Below are positions 1 to 3,880 of a stretch of DNA of 5,574 nt, one piece after another (position 1 is the stretch's first letter; each line of letters opens with the position of its first letter). The translations under genes were made by a program, and so were the position numbers. The notes under the pieces are model-generated. The model made no database searches, was not told the DNA's origin, and saw nothing but the letters and a program-made list of their open reading frames with translations. The stretch spans positions 2,563 to 8,136 of the forward strand of contig DIWQ01000006.1 of the NCBI GenBank assembly GCA_002423555.1. Reading direction: 5' to 3'. This DNA comes from Patescibacteria group bacterium UBA6102. Its GTDB lineage: Bacteria > Patescibacteriota > Minisyncoccia > Minisyncoccales > UBA5738.

Positions 1-11
1 AAAGCAACGGA

Positions 12-488
12 CTACTGATTGATTTCGGCTTGATCGCCTCCGGCCGCCGGCGCGACGCAATTGGTGTAGTTCTTTTCCTCGCCGTTTTCAAAAATCATCA
101 CAGCGTCACCCTTGTTCCAGAAAATGAACGACTCGTCCTCGTTGGCATAGCGGACTCCCGATGCCGAAATCGTCTGCGGCAAATCAAAATTCCGCCCGTC
201 GTCCAGAACAATTTTCACACTGCCCGCGGGAATCGGCATTTGCCCGGGTTCAACGAAAACAGGCTCGCCCTCATAGAAAGACGCTTTAACGGTTTTGCCG
301 CCGTCGCAAACATAAACCGCTTGCGCGATGAAAATTTGTTCACCGGCCGCGCTTTGTTCCGGCAGTCCCGTTTGGCCCAAAGGAGTTTCTCCGGCGGAAC
401 CCGCGTCATTTTTGCGTCCTGCATACCACGCCGCCGCACCGGCACAAAAAATTACAATGATAACGATTATCCAAATACTTTTTTTCAT
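12..488 (-). CDS. Membrane-anchored MliC-type (c-type lysozyme inhibitor) protein
   Basis: 158 residues. An N-terminal membrane segment (about 4-20) is followed by a low-complexity linker (24-50) and a C-terminal MliC-like domain (about 56-145). The family signature is clear: YVCDGG at 59-64, SASGVRY at 108-114, FWNKGD at 123-128 and a closing YTNC at 141-144. C61 and C144 could form the disulfide usual for this fold. In characterised MliC/PliC proteins the SASG serine and the downstream lysine (here K126) enter the lysozyme active site, so a role in protecting peptidoglycan from host or predator lysozyme is likely but inferred. The residue before C15 is Phe, so there is no lipobox. The protein is probably held by an uncleaved helix, unlike proteobacterial MliC lipoproteins. 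Its ATG overlaps the stop of the SdpI gene (ATGA), implying translational coupling. No Shine-Dalgarno is seen. Family confidence is high. Confidence 0.85.
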   Translation of the reverse strand: MKKSIWIIVIIVIFCAGAAAWYAGRKNDAGSAGETPLGQTGLPEQSAAGEQIFIAQAVYVCDGGKTVKASFYEGEPVFVEPGQMPIPAGSVKIVLDDGRNFDLPQTISASGVRYANEDESFIFWNKGDAVMIFENGEEKNYTNCVAPAAGGDQAEINQ

Positions 489-1135
489 AGGTTTTTATGT
501 TTGCGGGAAATATTTTTGTATTCCCAGTAAGAATAGACCGTGATGTAAAGCGAAAAGAACAAAATCGGGAAAATAACCAGATAAAAAGCCGCGCCGGGCA
601 GAACCAATCCTCCAAGGGCAATTATGCCGGTAATCTTGAATAATTTTCCGGCAAGGCGATGAGTTTTGTCCCAGACTTCTTCGTTACTGATCGTCCACGG
701 AGTTCTGATGCCGATAAACCAGTTCCGTTGAGCCTTTTCCATTAATACCCCACAGTAATAAAACAGCACGCCAAACGCCGGCGACATAAACTGAACCATA
801 TTGAATCTGGCTCCCAGATTCCAGACCACGGTTAAAAGATGGACATAGAGAAAAAAGAGAAGGAAAACGACGATAAACGCATCAAAATATTTTCTGAATT
901 TTTCAATGTTCGGCTTTAACGGGTCAATTTTTGGAATGACCCAAAAAAACAAAAGCATCGCCAAAGAAACGATCGGCATCAAAAACAATCCCCAAAATTT
1001 GGACATATAGCCGTTAACTTCACCGTCAATGTTCCAATGCGATGCCACAGTTTCGGGCGTTTGCGGATAAAAATAAGCGCTTACGCCAAAAGACGCCAGA
1101 ACGATTAATAACGCGAAAATGATGCTTTTTTTCAT
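485..1135 (-). CDS. SdpI-family integral membrane immunity protein (DUF1648 + SdpI)
   Basis: 216 residues from the ATG at 1135. A 20-codon longer frame from a TTG at 1195 is possible, but its extra residues are polar and the hydrophobic start MKKSIIFALL fits the family. About six membrane helices are seen: roughly 3-21, 48-67, 84-106, 113-132, 167-185 and 186-204. The N-terminal DUF1648 signature is HWNIDGEVNGYMSK (33-46). The C-terminal SdpI signature is NWFIGIRTPWTIS (138-150) followed by EEVWDKTHRLAGKL (152-165). Family members such as Bacillus SdpI give immunity to a secreted killing peptide, and some also relay a signal to a repressor. Which toxin is involved here cannot be read from the sequence. 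The gene follows an XRE repressor gene after 91 bp holding an extended -10 and a hairpin, and overlaps the lysozyme-inhibitor gene by ATGA. Both neighbours act at the envelope, which supports an envelope-protection role. Confidence 0.88.
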   Translation of the reverse strand: MKKSIIFALLIVLASFGVSAYFYPQTPETVASHWNIDGEVNGYMSKFWGLFLMPIVSLAMLLFFWVIPKIDPLKPNIEKFRKYFDAFIVVFLLFFLYVHLLTVVWNLGARFNMVQFMSPAFGVLFYYCGVLMEKAQRNWFIGIRTPWTISNEEVWDKTHRLAGKLFKITGIIALGGLVLPGAAFYLVIFPILFFSLYITVYSYWEYKNISRKHKNL

Positions 1136-1144
1136 ATTTTGGAA

Positions 1145-1165
1145 CCGCGGAAAAATTTTCCACGG
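1145..1165 (-). promoter_or_regulatory. Near-perfect palindrome/hairpin just before the sdpI start
   Basis: Read on the coding strand, CCGTGGAAAA is followed after one base by TTTTCCGCGG. This gives a 10-bp stem with one G-U pair, ending 9 bases before the ATG. There is no U-run after it, so it is not a terminator. As RNA it would place structure over the ribosome landing area of a gene that has no Shine-Dalgarno. As DNA it could be a protein site. The role is unproven. Confidence 0.4.
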
Positions 1166-1198
1166 AGCATGATTTGCCGCGAGGCGACCGGACAATCC

Positions 1199-1216
1199 GT
1201 TAAACCCATTATAACA
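1199..1216 (-). promoter_or_regulatory. Extended -10 promoter of sdpI with overlapping GTTA-N9-TAAC palindrome
   Basis: On the minus strand TGTTATAAT at 1216-1208 is a perfect TGn-TATAAT extended -10, about 70 bases before the sdpI ATG. No good -35 is seen, which an extended -10 can tolerate. The box is embedded in GTTATAATGGGTTTAAC (1199-1215), whose ends GTTA/TAAC match the two operator-like sites at the head of the operon with one extra base of spacing. It may allow the sdpI-mliC pair to be transcribed separately under the same repressor. Confidence 0.45.
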
Positions 1217-1226
1217 GATAATTGCC

Positions 1227-1412
1227 TCAATAAAACAAATCGTCCACCTTCATTTTGAAAACTTTGGCAATTTCCATCGCCAGCTTGAGGGAAGGATTGT
1301 ATTTTCCCTGCTCTAAAAACACGATCGTTTCCCGCCGGACACCGGCTTTTTGCGCCAGTTCTTCCTGAGTCATCCCTGATTCGTTTCTCATTTCTTTGAT
1401 CTTGTTTTTCAT
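1227..1412 (-). CDS. Small XRE-family (Cro/CI-type, YozG-like) transcriptional regulator
   Basis: 61 residues, almost entirely one helix-turn-helix domain. The HTH core runs from [11 protein letters not shown] (14-24) through the recognition helix [12 protein letters not shown] (25-36), then the family-typical [16 protein letters not shown] (37-52) and a KVDDLFY end. It is a DNA-binding protein only, with no ligand or dimerisation domain beyond the HTH bundle. The ATG at 1412 lies 2 bp after the stop of the DUF2178-like gene. A longer frame to 1493 exists, but its extra 27 residues lie in the overlap with that gene and do not extend the HTH family, so I reject it. Small XRE regulators of this type are commonly paired with a small membrane protein, as here. 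The GTTA-N8-TAAC sites at the head of the operon are candidate operators, which would make it an autorepressor. This is inferred. Confidence 0.9.
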   Translation of the reverse strand: MKNKIKEMRNESGMTQEELAQKAGVRRETIVFLEQGKYNPSLKLAMEIAKVFKMKVDDLFY

Positions 1413-1414
1413 CG

Positions 1415-1804
1415 CTATTTTTGTTTTTTGATCAAATATCTGAAAATGAAAGCGTTGGCAAGAAGCAGAAAACAAACGCTGAACGCCCAACACTGGGCCG
1501 CAATATAAAGCGCATTGTCTCTTGAGGGGGAAATCGCCATCAAAATGAAAATCCCGACCGTGGCGATCCAGCCGTAAATCGAGATGGCATAGCGGGAGGC
1601 CGTACCCGCGATTTGATAATCTCGTTCGTCGGCCATCACTTCCTTGGCGTTGAGCTGTTTCTTACAATAATACATCGCCGCGGCGGCGGTGATCACAAAA
1701 ACAATTGGCAGATAATAGTTATCCAAGGTGATGGAAACACTGATAAGCATTGAAAGAGCGAAAACAATCGCAATGCGGCAAATCTTGTATTGTTTTAGTG
1801 TCAT
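1415..1804 (-). CDS. DUF2178-like four-helix membrane protein
   Basis: 129 residues. Four hydrophobic segments are visible at about 9-26, 31-47, 71-91 and 98-123. Between the second and third lies a charged loop with [20 protein letters not shown] (53-72). This DERD...G.A.R pattern is characteristic of DUF2178 membrane proteins. The function of the family is unknown. It is the first gene of the probable operon and sits 2 bp before the XRE gene, a pairing seen for small repressor/membrane-protein modules. A plausible role is sensing envelope state or holding the repressor at the membrane, but this is inference from context. The ATG at 1804 has no Shine-Dalgarno, and the promoter and operator-like sites lie 9-60 bp upstream. 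Confidence 0.8.
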   Translation of the reverse strand: MTLKQYKICRIAIVFALSMLISVSITLDNYYLPIVFVITAAAAMYYCKKQLNAKEVMADERDYQIAGTASRYAISIYGWIATVGIFILMAISPSRDNALYIAAQCWAFSVCFLLLANAFIFRYLIKKQK

Positions 1805-1812
1805 ACGTTTTA

Positions 1813-1828
1813 GTTAATTATTTCTAAC
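1813..1828 (-). promoter_or_regulatory. Putative operator 1 (GTTA-N8-TAAC)
   Basis: GTTAGAAATAATTAAC on the minus strand, 9 bases upstream of the DUF2178-like ATG. The ends form the inverted pair GTTA/TAAC with an 8-bp centre, matching the spacing of the second site. The 16-bp size and the position over the start region fit a dimeric XRE repressor, and the only candidate protein is the 61-residue regulator two genes on. Confidence 0.55.
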
Positions 1829-1829
1829 A

Positions 1830-1864
1830 ATTATAATGTTATATTATTCTAACTTTTATGTCAA
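1830..1864 (-). promoter_or_regulatory. Promoter of the DUF2178-XRE-sdpI-mliC operon
   Basis: A perfect TTGACA (1864-1859) is followed by several possible -10 boxes. TAACAT lies at a 17-bp spacing, TATAAC at 15 bp, and a perfect TATAAT (1835-1830) at an over-long 23 bp. A promoter is likely, but which -10 is used cannot be decided from sequence. The element is interleaved with the two GTTA-N8-TAAC sites, pointing to repression. Confidence 0.55.
1838..1853 (-). promoter_or_regulatory. Putative operator 2 (GTTA-N8-TAAC)
   Basis: GTTAGAATAATATAAC on the minus strand, with the same GTTA-N8-TAAC layout as operator 1. It lies 25 bp upstream of operator 1, start to start. The 9 bp between the two sites hold the TATAAT box, so binding of both would cover the promoter. 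Confidence 0.55.
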
Positions 1865-1900
1865 GCCCCGCCGGGGAAAAATCGCCCCGAATCGCCGGCC

Positions 1901-1927
1901 AAAACAAAAACGGGGACGCTCCCCGTT
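1901..1927 (-). terminator. Intrinsic terminator after the 158-residue CPKC protein gene
   Basis: Minus-strand AACGGGGA/TCCCCGTT stem (8 bp, loop GCG) followed by a T-rich TTTTGTTTT tract that partly overlaps the stem end. It lies 29 bases after the stop codon at 1956 and isolates this gene from the downstream operon. Confidence 0.85.
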
Positions 1928-1955
1928 GATTTTCAATCCGCGCCGCCAGACGCGT

Positions 1956-2432
1956 TCAATTGATCTTGCCGACAATCACCGTGTAATTCTTGCCGTATTT
2001 TTTGGCACACTTGGGGCAAGTGGTGTACCACATATACCATTTTTCAATCTTCATCCCCCTCTCTTTGGCGATATTCTCAAAATCCCGGCACCACTCGCCG
2101 GTTTCCTTGAAGTCCCCTTCGTAGACCTTGCTGAAAAATCTGCCCGACAGCACAACATTTTCAGCCTCGGGAATTTCTTTGTCCACCGCCAGATACAAAT
2201 CCATGTTCCATTTTGAAGTGTGGTCCGACAAACAAAGATTCTCCGGCGTGCCGGCGCCGGCATCCTTGACCTTGGCCATCAATTTAACGATCACCGATCC
2301 AAAATTCACCGGCATAAAAAACAAAGTGAAAACCTTGCCCTTGATAAATTTTTTATTTCCCCACTCCAAAACCTTTCCGTCCCAAGGCACGGGATCAAAT
2401 TTGGGACAGCACTCTTCGTTTTGATTGCTCAT
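1956..2432 (-). CDS. Conserved cysteine-containing protein of unknown activity (CPKC motif)
   Basis: 158 residues, predicted cytoplasmic, with no signal peptide or membrane segment. It opens with ECCPKFDPVPWD (7-18) and closes with TTCPKCAKKYGKNYTVIV (137-154). I recall this combination from a family of conserved proteins often labelled only 'hydrolase', but I cannot name a reaction. The middle (74-104) is rich in beta-strand and aromatic residues. Cysteines are C8, C9, C67, C115, C139 and C142. The CC and CPKC pairs could bind a metal together, or CPKC could be redox-active. A GyrI-like effector-binding fold is another possibility. Neither is shown. The ATG at 2432 has no Shine-Dalgarno. The gene lies 72 bp after the AbrB-like gene on the same strand and ends at a strong terminator, so the two may form a bicistronic unit. 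Confidence 0.8.
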   Translation of the reverse strand: MSNQNEECCPKFDPVPWDGKVLEWGNKKFIKGKVFTLFFMPVNFGSVIVKLMAKVKDAGAGTPENLCLSDHTSKWNMDLYLAVDKEIPEAENVVLSGRFFSKVYEGDFKETGEWCRDFENIAKERGMKIEKWYMWYTTCPKCAKKYGKNYTVIVGKIN

Positions 2433-2504
2433 ATTAATTTACAATGCTTTCAAAATTCAGCACGAAATATATTTGGCTTTTTATGAACCAATTTGATTAA
2501 TTCT

Positions 2505-2684
2505 TCAATCCTTTGGTTGCCAGTCTTCAATGAAAACGCCGCGCCCGCGCTTTTTGGCCACGACCTTTTGGCCTTCGCGCCAGCCAAGCTCCACGACCAG
2601 ATCGCGCGGAATGGTCACCGCGATTGACAATTTGCCCAATCGCGTCAACTTGCGGATGTTTCTTTCGTCAGCTTTGCGATTCAT
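2505..2684 (-). CDS. AbrB/SpoVT (MazE-antitoxin-like) DNA-binding protein
   Basis: 59 residues from the ATG at 2684 to the TGA at 2505. The domain LSIAVTIPRDLVVELGW (19-35) followed by REGQKVVAKKRGRGVFIEDW (36-55) is a clear swapped-hairpin AbrB/SpoVT motif, with the usual S-x-x-x-T-I-P and LGW-x-x-G landmarks. The N-terminal 18 residues are basic and probably also touch DNA. Proteins this short are either antitoxins of MazE type or free-standing regulators. No toxin gene of RelE, MazF or PIN type lies downstream. The next gene is a CPKC protein of unknown role. Three 11-bp repeats and a palindrome sit just upstream and are natural candidates for self-regulation. Confidence in family is high, and in role low. 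Confidence 0.85.
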   Translation of the reverse strand: MNRKADERNIRKLTRLGKLSIAVTIPRDLVVELGWREGQKVVAKKRGRGVFIEDWQPKD

Positions 2685-2707
2685 ATTATTTTGCGGTTAT
2701 CAATGAT

Positions 2708-2725
2708 GCTATGTTTAAATATAGC
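2708..2725. promoter_or_regulatory. 18-bp palindrome upstream of the AbrB-like gene
   Basis: GCTATGTTTAAATATAGC is an inverted repeat with one mismatched pair. It lies 24-41 bases before the AbrB-like ATG and overlaps the first 11-bp repeat. Its right half holds the minus-strand TGC-TATATT that could serve as an extended -10. It is a candidate operator for the encoded AbrB-like protein. Confidence 0.5.
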
Positions 2726-2749
2726 ACAAATATAACATAAATATAACAT
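2717..2749. repeat. Three tandem 11-bp AT-rich repeats
   Basis: Read on the plus strand the units are AAATATAGCAC (2717-2727), AAATATAACAT (2728-2738) and AAATATAACAT (2739-2749). They abut with no spacer, and the last two are identical. On the minus strand the identical units read ATGTTATATTT, each holding a TGn-TATATT extended-10-like box. The 11-bp period is close to one helical turn, as expected for cooperative repressor binding on one DNA face. They sit directly upstream of the AbrB-like gene. Confidence 0.75.
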
Positions 2750-2795
2750 TCCCCCGCCCTTCCTTTCAACCTCTAACCACCGCACGGCTTGGCGC

Positions 2796-2817
2796 CCATA
2801 TTCCGCATGGAATATGG
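2796..2817. repeat. Perfect 9-bp inverted repeat (hairpin) in the intergenic region
   Basis: CCATATTCC, loop GCAT, GGAATATGG. There is no following T-run on either strand, so it is not a simple terminator. It lies between the terminator of the four-helix membrane protein gene and the AbrB-like promoter, in a 148-bp stretch where I see no gene. Confidence 0.55.
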
Positions 2818-2837
2818 AAAACCAAATAACGGGGGTT

Positions 2838-2858
2838 AAAAATAGGGGCCCAACCCCT
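2838..2858 (-). terminator. Terminator-like hairpin after the 113-residue membrane protein gene
   Basis: Minus-strand AGGGG, loop TTGGG, CCCCT, then ATTTTT. It lies 40 bases after the stop at 2898. The stem is short (5 bp, all but one pair G-C). On the plus strand it is also followed by GTTGTTTTT, so it could act in both directions, but I see no plus-strand gene. Confidence 0.55.
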
Positions 2859-2897
2859 GTTGTTTTTGCCGGCGTTGCCAGTGCGGGGCAAAATTCA

Positions 2898-3239
2898 TCA
2901 AGCAACCTTTCGGGTATTTTTATAGCCATCAATTAAATATAAAATTCCCGGGATGAGAGGAACCGCCAAGTTGGCGCTCAGATTCGCTTCCGTCAGAAAT
3001 CCGACGGCAAAACCCGTTGCGACCGCGGCGACAATAAGCCATCCTCCGACTTTGGGATATTTCCAGCCCAGAGCCAACCCGATAAAAACCAGCGGCATCA
3101 TCGCCAATGCAACATTCTCCCACAACGAATAATCGGGATTGGCAAACGGCAACGGGTTGCCATAACCGAAATAAAACGGCAGAGCGAAAAGCAAAACGCA
3201 CAATGCAATTATTCTGGCGGTCCATTTAATTATTTTCAT
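2898..3239 (-). CDS. Small four-helix membrane protein of unknown function
   Basis: 113 residues. Four hydrophobic segments are visible at about 8-25, 42-58, 65-82 and 91-104. An outside-type loop GYGNPLPFANPDYSLWE (25-41) follows the first, and a short basic tail KNTRKVA ends the protein. The pattern (charged MKIIKW start, SLWE before helix 2, a G-rich W-K-x-P-K-V-G-G-W turn between helices 2 and 3, I-P-G-I-L-Y in helix 4) resembles small uncharacterised membrane proteins of about this length that are widespread in bacteria and archaea. I do not recognise a function. The ATG at 3239 has an AT-rich leader without a Shine-Dalgarno. It is probably a single-gene unit ending in the hairpin at 2838-2858. 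Confidence 0.75.
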   Translation of the reverse strand: MKIIKWTARIIALCVLLFALPFYFGYGNPLPFANPDYSLWENVALAMMPLVFIGLALGWKYPKVGGWLIVAAVATGFAVGFLTEANLSANLAVPLIPGILYLIDGYKNTRKVA

Positions 3240-3280
3240 ATATTTATATTAATACTAACTGATACGATTTATTAGACAGC

Positions 3281-3294
3281 TCGTAACATTACGA
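3281..3294. repeat. 14-bp palindrome upstream of the membrane protein gene
   Basis: TCGTAACATTACGA is a six-base inverted pair with a two-base centre, 42-55 bases before the ATG at 3239. Its size and position suit a dimeric regulator, but no matching second copy is seen elsewhere in the window. Confidence 0.35.
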
Positions 3295-3310
3295 AGCGGA
3301 GGCAACAAAT

Positions 3311-3370
3311 CAAACTCCCGGACACGGCGCGTTCAGCGAAGCGGGCGGAACGCTTCGGGACTTGCTCCCG
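3311..3370. repeat. REP-like structured block with competing hairpins
   Basis: Three stems can be drawn. They are CGGGA/TCCCG (3356-3360 with 3366-3370), CGAAGCG/CGCTTCG (3337-3343 with 3351-3357) and GCGTTC/GAACGC (3329-3334 with 3348-3353). The last two share bases and cannot form together. GC content is far above the flanks. It resembles the dispersed palindromic repeats common in these genomes, and it supplies the stop codon of the truncated frame at 3333-3500. Confidence 0.55.
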
Positions 3371-3378
3371 ATTGGTTC

Positions 3379-3387
3379 ATTATAGCA
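3379..3387 (-). promoter_or_regulatory. Possible extended -10 promoter upstream of the membrane protein gene
   Basis: TGC-TATAAT on the minus strand is a perfect extended -10, with no convincing -35. It would transcribe through the REP-like block toward the membrane protein ATG 140 bases downstream. It is weakly supported because an AT-rich region nearer that gene could also serve. Confidence 0.3.
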
Positions 3388-3468
3388 AAATTTACAAGAT
3401 AAATCTCGCCATCTTCAATCTCAATTTTAATTTTTATTTGATCCGCAGTTTCATTGCCCCATTCCACC

Positions 3469-3491
3469 AAAAAACCGCCGAATCGGCGATT
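3469..3491 (-). terminator. Terminator-like hairpin beyond the tRNA-derived repeat
   Basis: Minus-strand AATCGCC, loop GATTC, GGCGGTT (7 bp, one G-U) running into a T6 tract shared with the stem end. It begins 9 bases after the outer copy of the tRNA 3' end. Removing the GIY-YIG unit would place it about 12 bases after the tRNA-Asn gene, where a tRNA terminator is expected. It overlaps the possible TsaE remnant, so one of the two readings may be wrong. Confidence 0.45.
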
Positions 3492-3500
3492 CTTGAAACT

Positions 3501-3519
3501 GGGCTCCGGCGGTAGGATT
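3501..3519. repeat. Direct repeat, left copy (copy of the tRNA-Asn 3' end)
   Basis: gggctccggcggtaggatt is identical over 19 bp to 3898-3916, and the flanking bases on both sides differ. It reproduces the tRNA discriminator base, the 3' acceptor strand, the 3' T-stem strand and three T-loop bases, plus three bases beyond the tRNA. It abuts the left hairpin of the GIY-YIG unit, as a target-site duplication or attachment-site remnant would. Confidence 0.85.
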
Positions 3520-3539
3520 TGCTTCGGCTACGCTCAGCA
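3520..3539. repeat. Left terminal hairpin of the GIY-YIG unit
   Basis: Plus strand TGCT-TCGGCTACGCTC-AGCA, with a 4-bp closing stem. Its core matches the right hairpin read on the opposite strand (TCGGCAAGCTC), so the two ends are inverted relative to each other. It directly follows the left direct repeat. Confidence 0.6.
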
Positions 3540-3544
3540 TAAAC

Positions 3545-3865
3545 TCAATTCTGGCACCCTATATCGCGGAACGAATCAACAATCTCCGGGCAAGCGTTAA
3601 TCCCAAGTTGGCCAGTTATCAACATTTGCTTCTTTGCACGACTCCAACCCTTTATTTGTTTTTCCCTCTTCGCGGCTTCGTTGGCGGTAAAATATCTTTC
3701 ACAGTAAACTAAGTCAATACAAGAAAACTTTTTTGTAAAAAATGGTTTCTTGTTTTGATGCTCGCGCAGTCTTTCATCTAAATTATTCGATATTCCTACA
3801 TAAAAAGTTTTCTTGTCGCAAAGAAGTAAATATGTGTACCATATAGTTTTGGCATTCTTGAGCAT
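3545..3865 (-). CDS. GIY-YIG nuclease-domain protein (URI-type, COG2827-like)
   Basis: 106 residues forming a single GIY-YIG domain. WYTYLLLC (9-16) supplies the GIY strand as TYL. FYVGIS (21-26) supplies the YIG strand with its tyrosine Y22. LDERLREH (29-36) holds the helix arginine and histidine. NEAAKREKQIKGWSRAKK (62-79) holds the metal-binding glutamate (probably E68) and the family-typical IKGW. All expected catalytic positions look intact, so an active single-strand or nicking endonuclease is plausible. Free-standing proteins of this size have poorly defined roles (repair, homing, mobile DNA). The C-terminal tail after about residue 85 is not family-like and runs toward the left hairpin. 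The ATG at 3865 lies 35 bases after the tRNA-Asn 3' end on the same strand, so it may be read through from the tRNA promoter. There is no Shine-Dalgarno. Confidence 0.9.
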   Translation of the reverse strand: MLKNAKTIWYTYLLLCDKKTFYVGISNNLDERLREHQNKKPFFTKKFSCIDLVYCERYFTANEAAKREKQIKGWSRAKKQMLITGQLGINACPEIVDSFRDIGCQN

Positions 3866-3880
3866 GGCTTTTTAGGGCTT

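Larger units (their letters stand above)
3333..3500 (-). pseudogene. 5'-truncated reading frame, possible TsaE C-terminal remnant
   Basis: A minus-strand frame of 55 codons with no plausible start runs directly from the tRNA-derived repeat to a TGA at 3333. It reads SFKNRRFGGFLVEWGN, then ETADQIKIKIEIEDGEIYLV and NFAIMNQ. The LVEWGN followed by alternating I-K-I-x-I-E strands resembles the C-terminus of TsaE, the ATPase of the tRNA t6A pathway. The resemblance is short and the usual Leu-Pro turn is absent. The last dozen codons run into the REP-like block. The Walker A and nucleotide-binding parts are nowhere in the window, so if the identification holds this is a dead fragment. The frame also holds a TGC-TATAAT sequence (3387-3379) that may be a promoter for the downstream membrane protein. 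Confidence 0.35.

Noticed and set aside
435..460. Lipobox in the MliC-type protein around C15
   Set aside because: The residue before the cysteine is Phe, which is not accepted by signal peptidase II. An uncleaved membrane helix is more likely.
30..530. 166-residue plus-strand open frame opposite the MliC gene
   Set aside because: It is antisense to a gene with clear family motifs, is Arg-rich with no domain pattern, and is best explained as a shadow frame.
1136..1195. TTG start giving SdpI 20 extra residues
   Set aside because: The extension is polar, covers the hairpin and leader, has no Shine-Dalgarno, and the ATG at 1135 begins exactly where family members begin.
1413..1493. Longer N-terminus for the XRE regulator
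   Set aside because: The extra residues overlap the end of the DUF2178-like gene in another frame. The short ATG version matches the usual size of this family.
1866..1876. CCCC-GCC-GGGG hairpin as a plus-strand terminator
   Set aside because: It is followed by A residues, not T, on the plus strand, and on the minus strand it leads into the TTGACA box rather than a T-run.
2717..2749. 11-bp tandem units as a CRISPR array or iteron origin
   Set aside because: The units are far too short and unspaced for CRISPR. No Rep gene or DnaA boxes are seen, so an operator role is simpler.
2681..2932. 83-residue open frame across the intergenic region between the membrane protein and the AbrB-like gene
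   Set aside because: It runs through a terminator, a perfect hairpin and the 11-bp repeats, lacks family features, and overlaps the ends of both neighbours.
3501..3519. Second, degenerate tRNA gene
   Set aside because: Only 16 tRNA bases are present and the sequence then changes abruptly to a hairpin. It is a copied end, not a decayed full tRNA.
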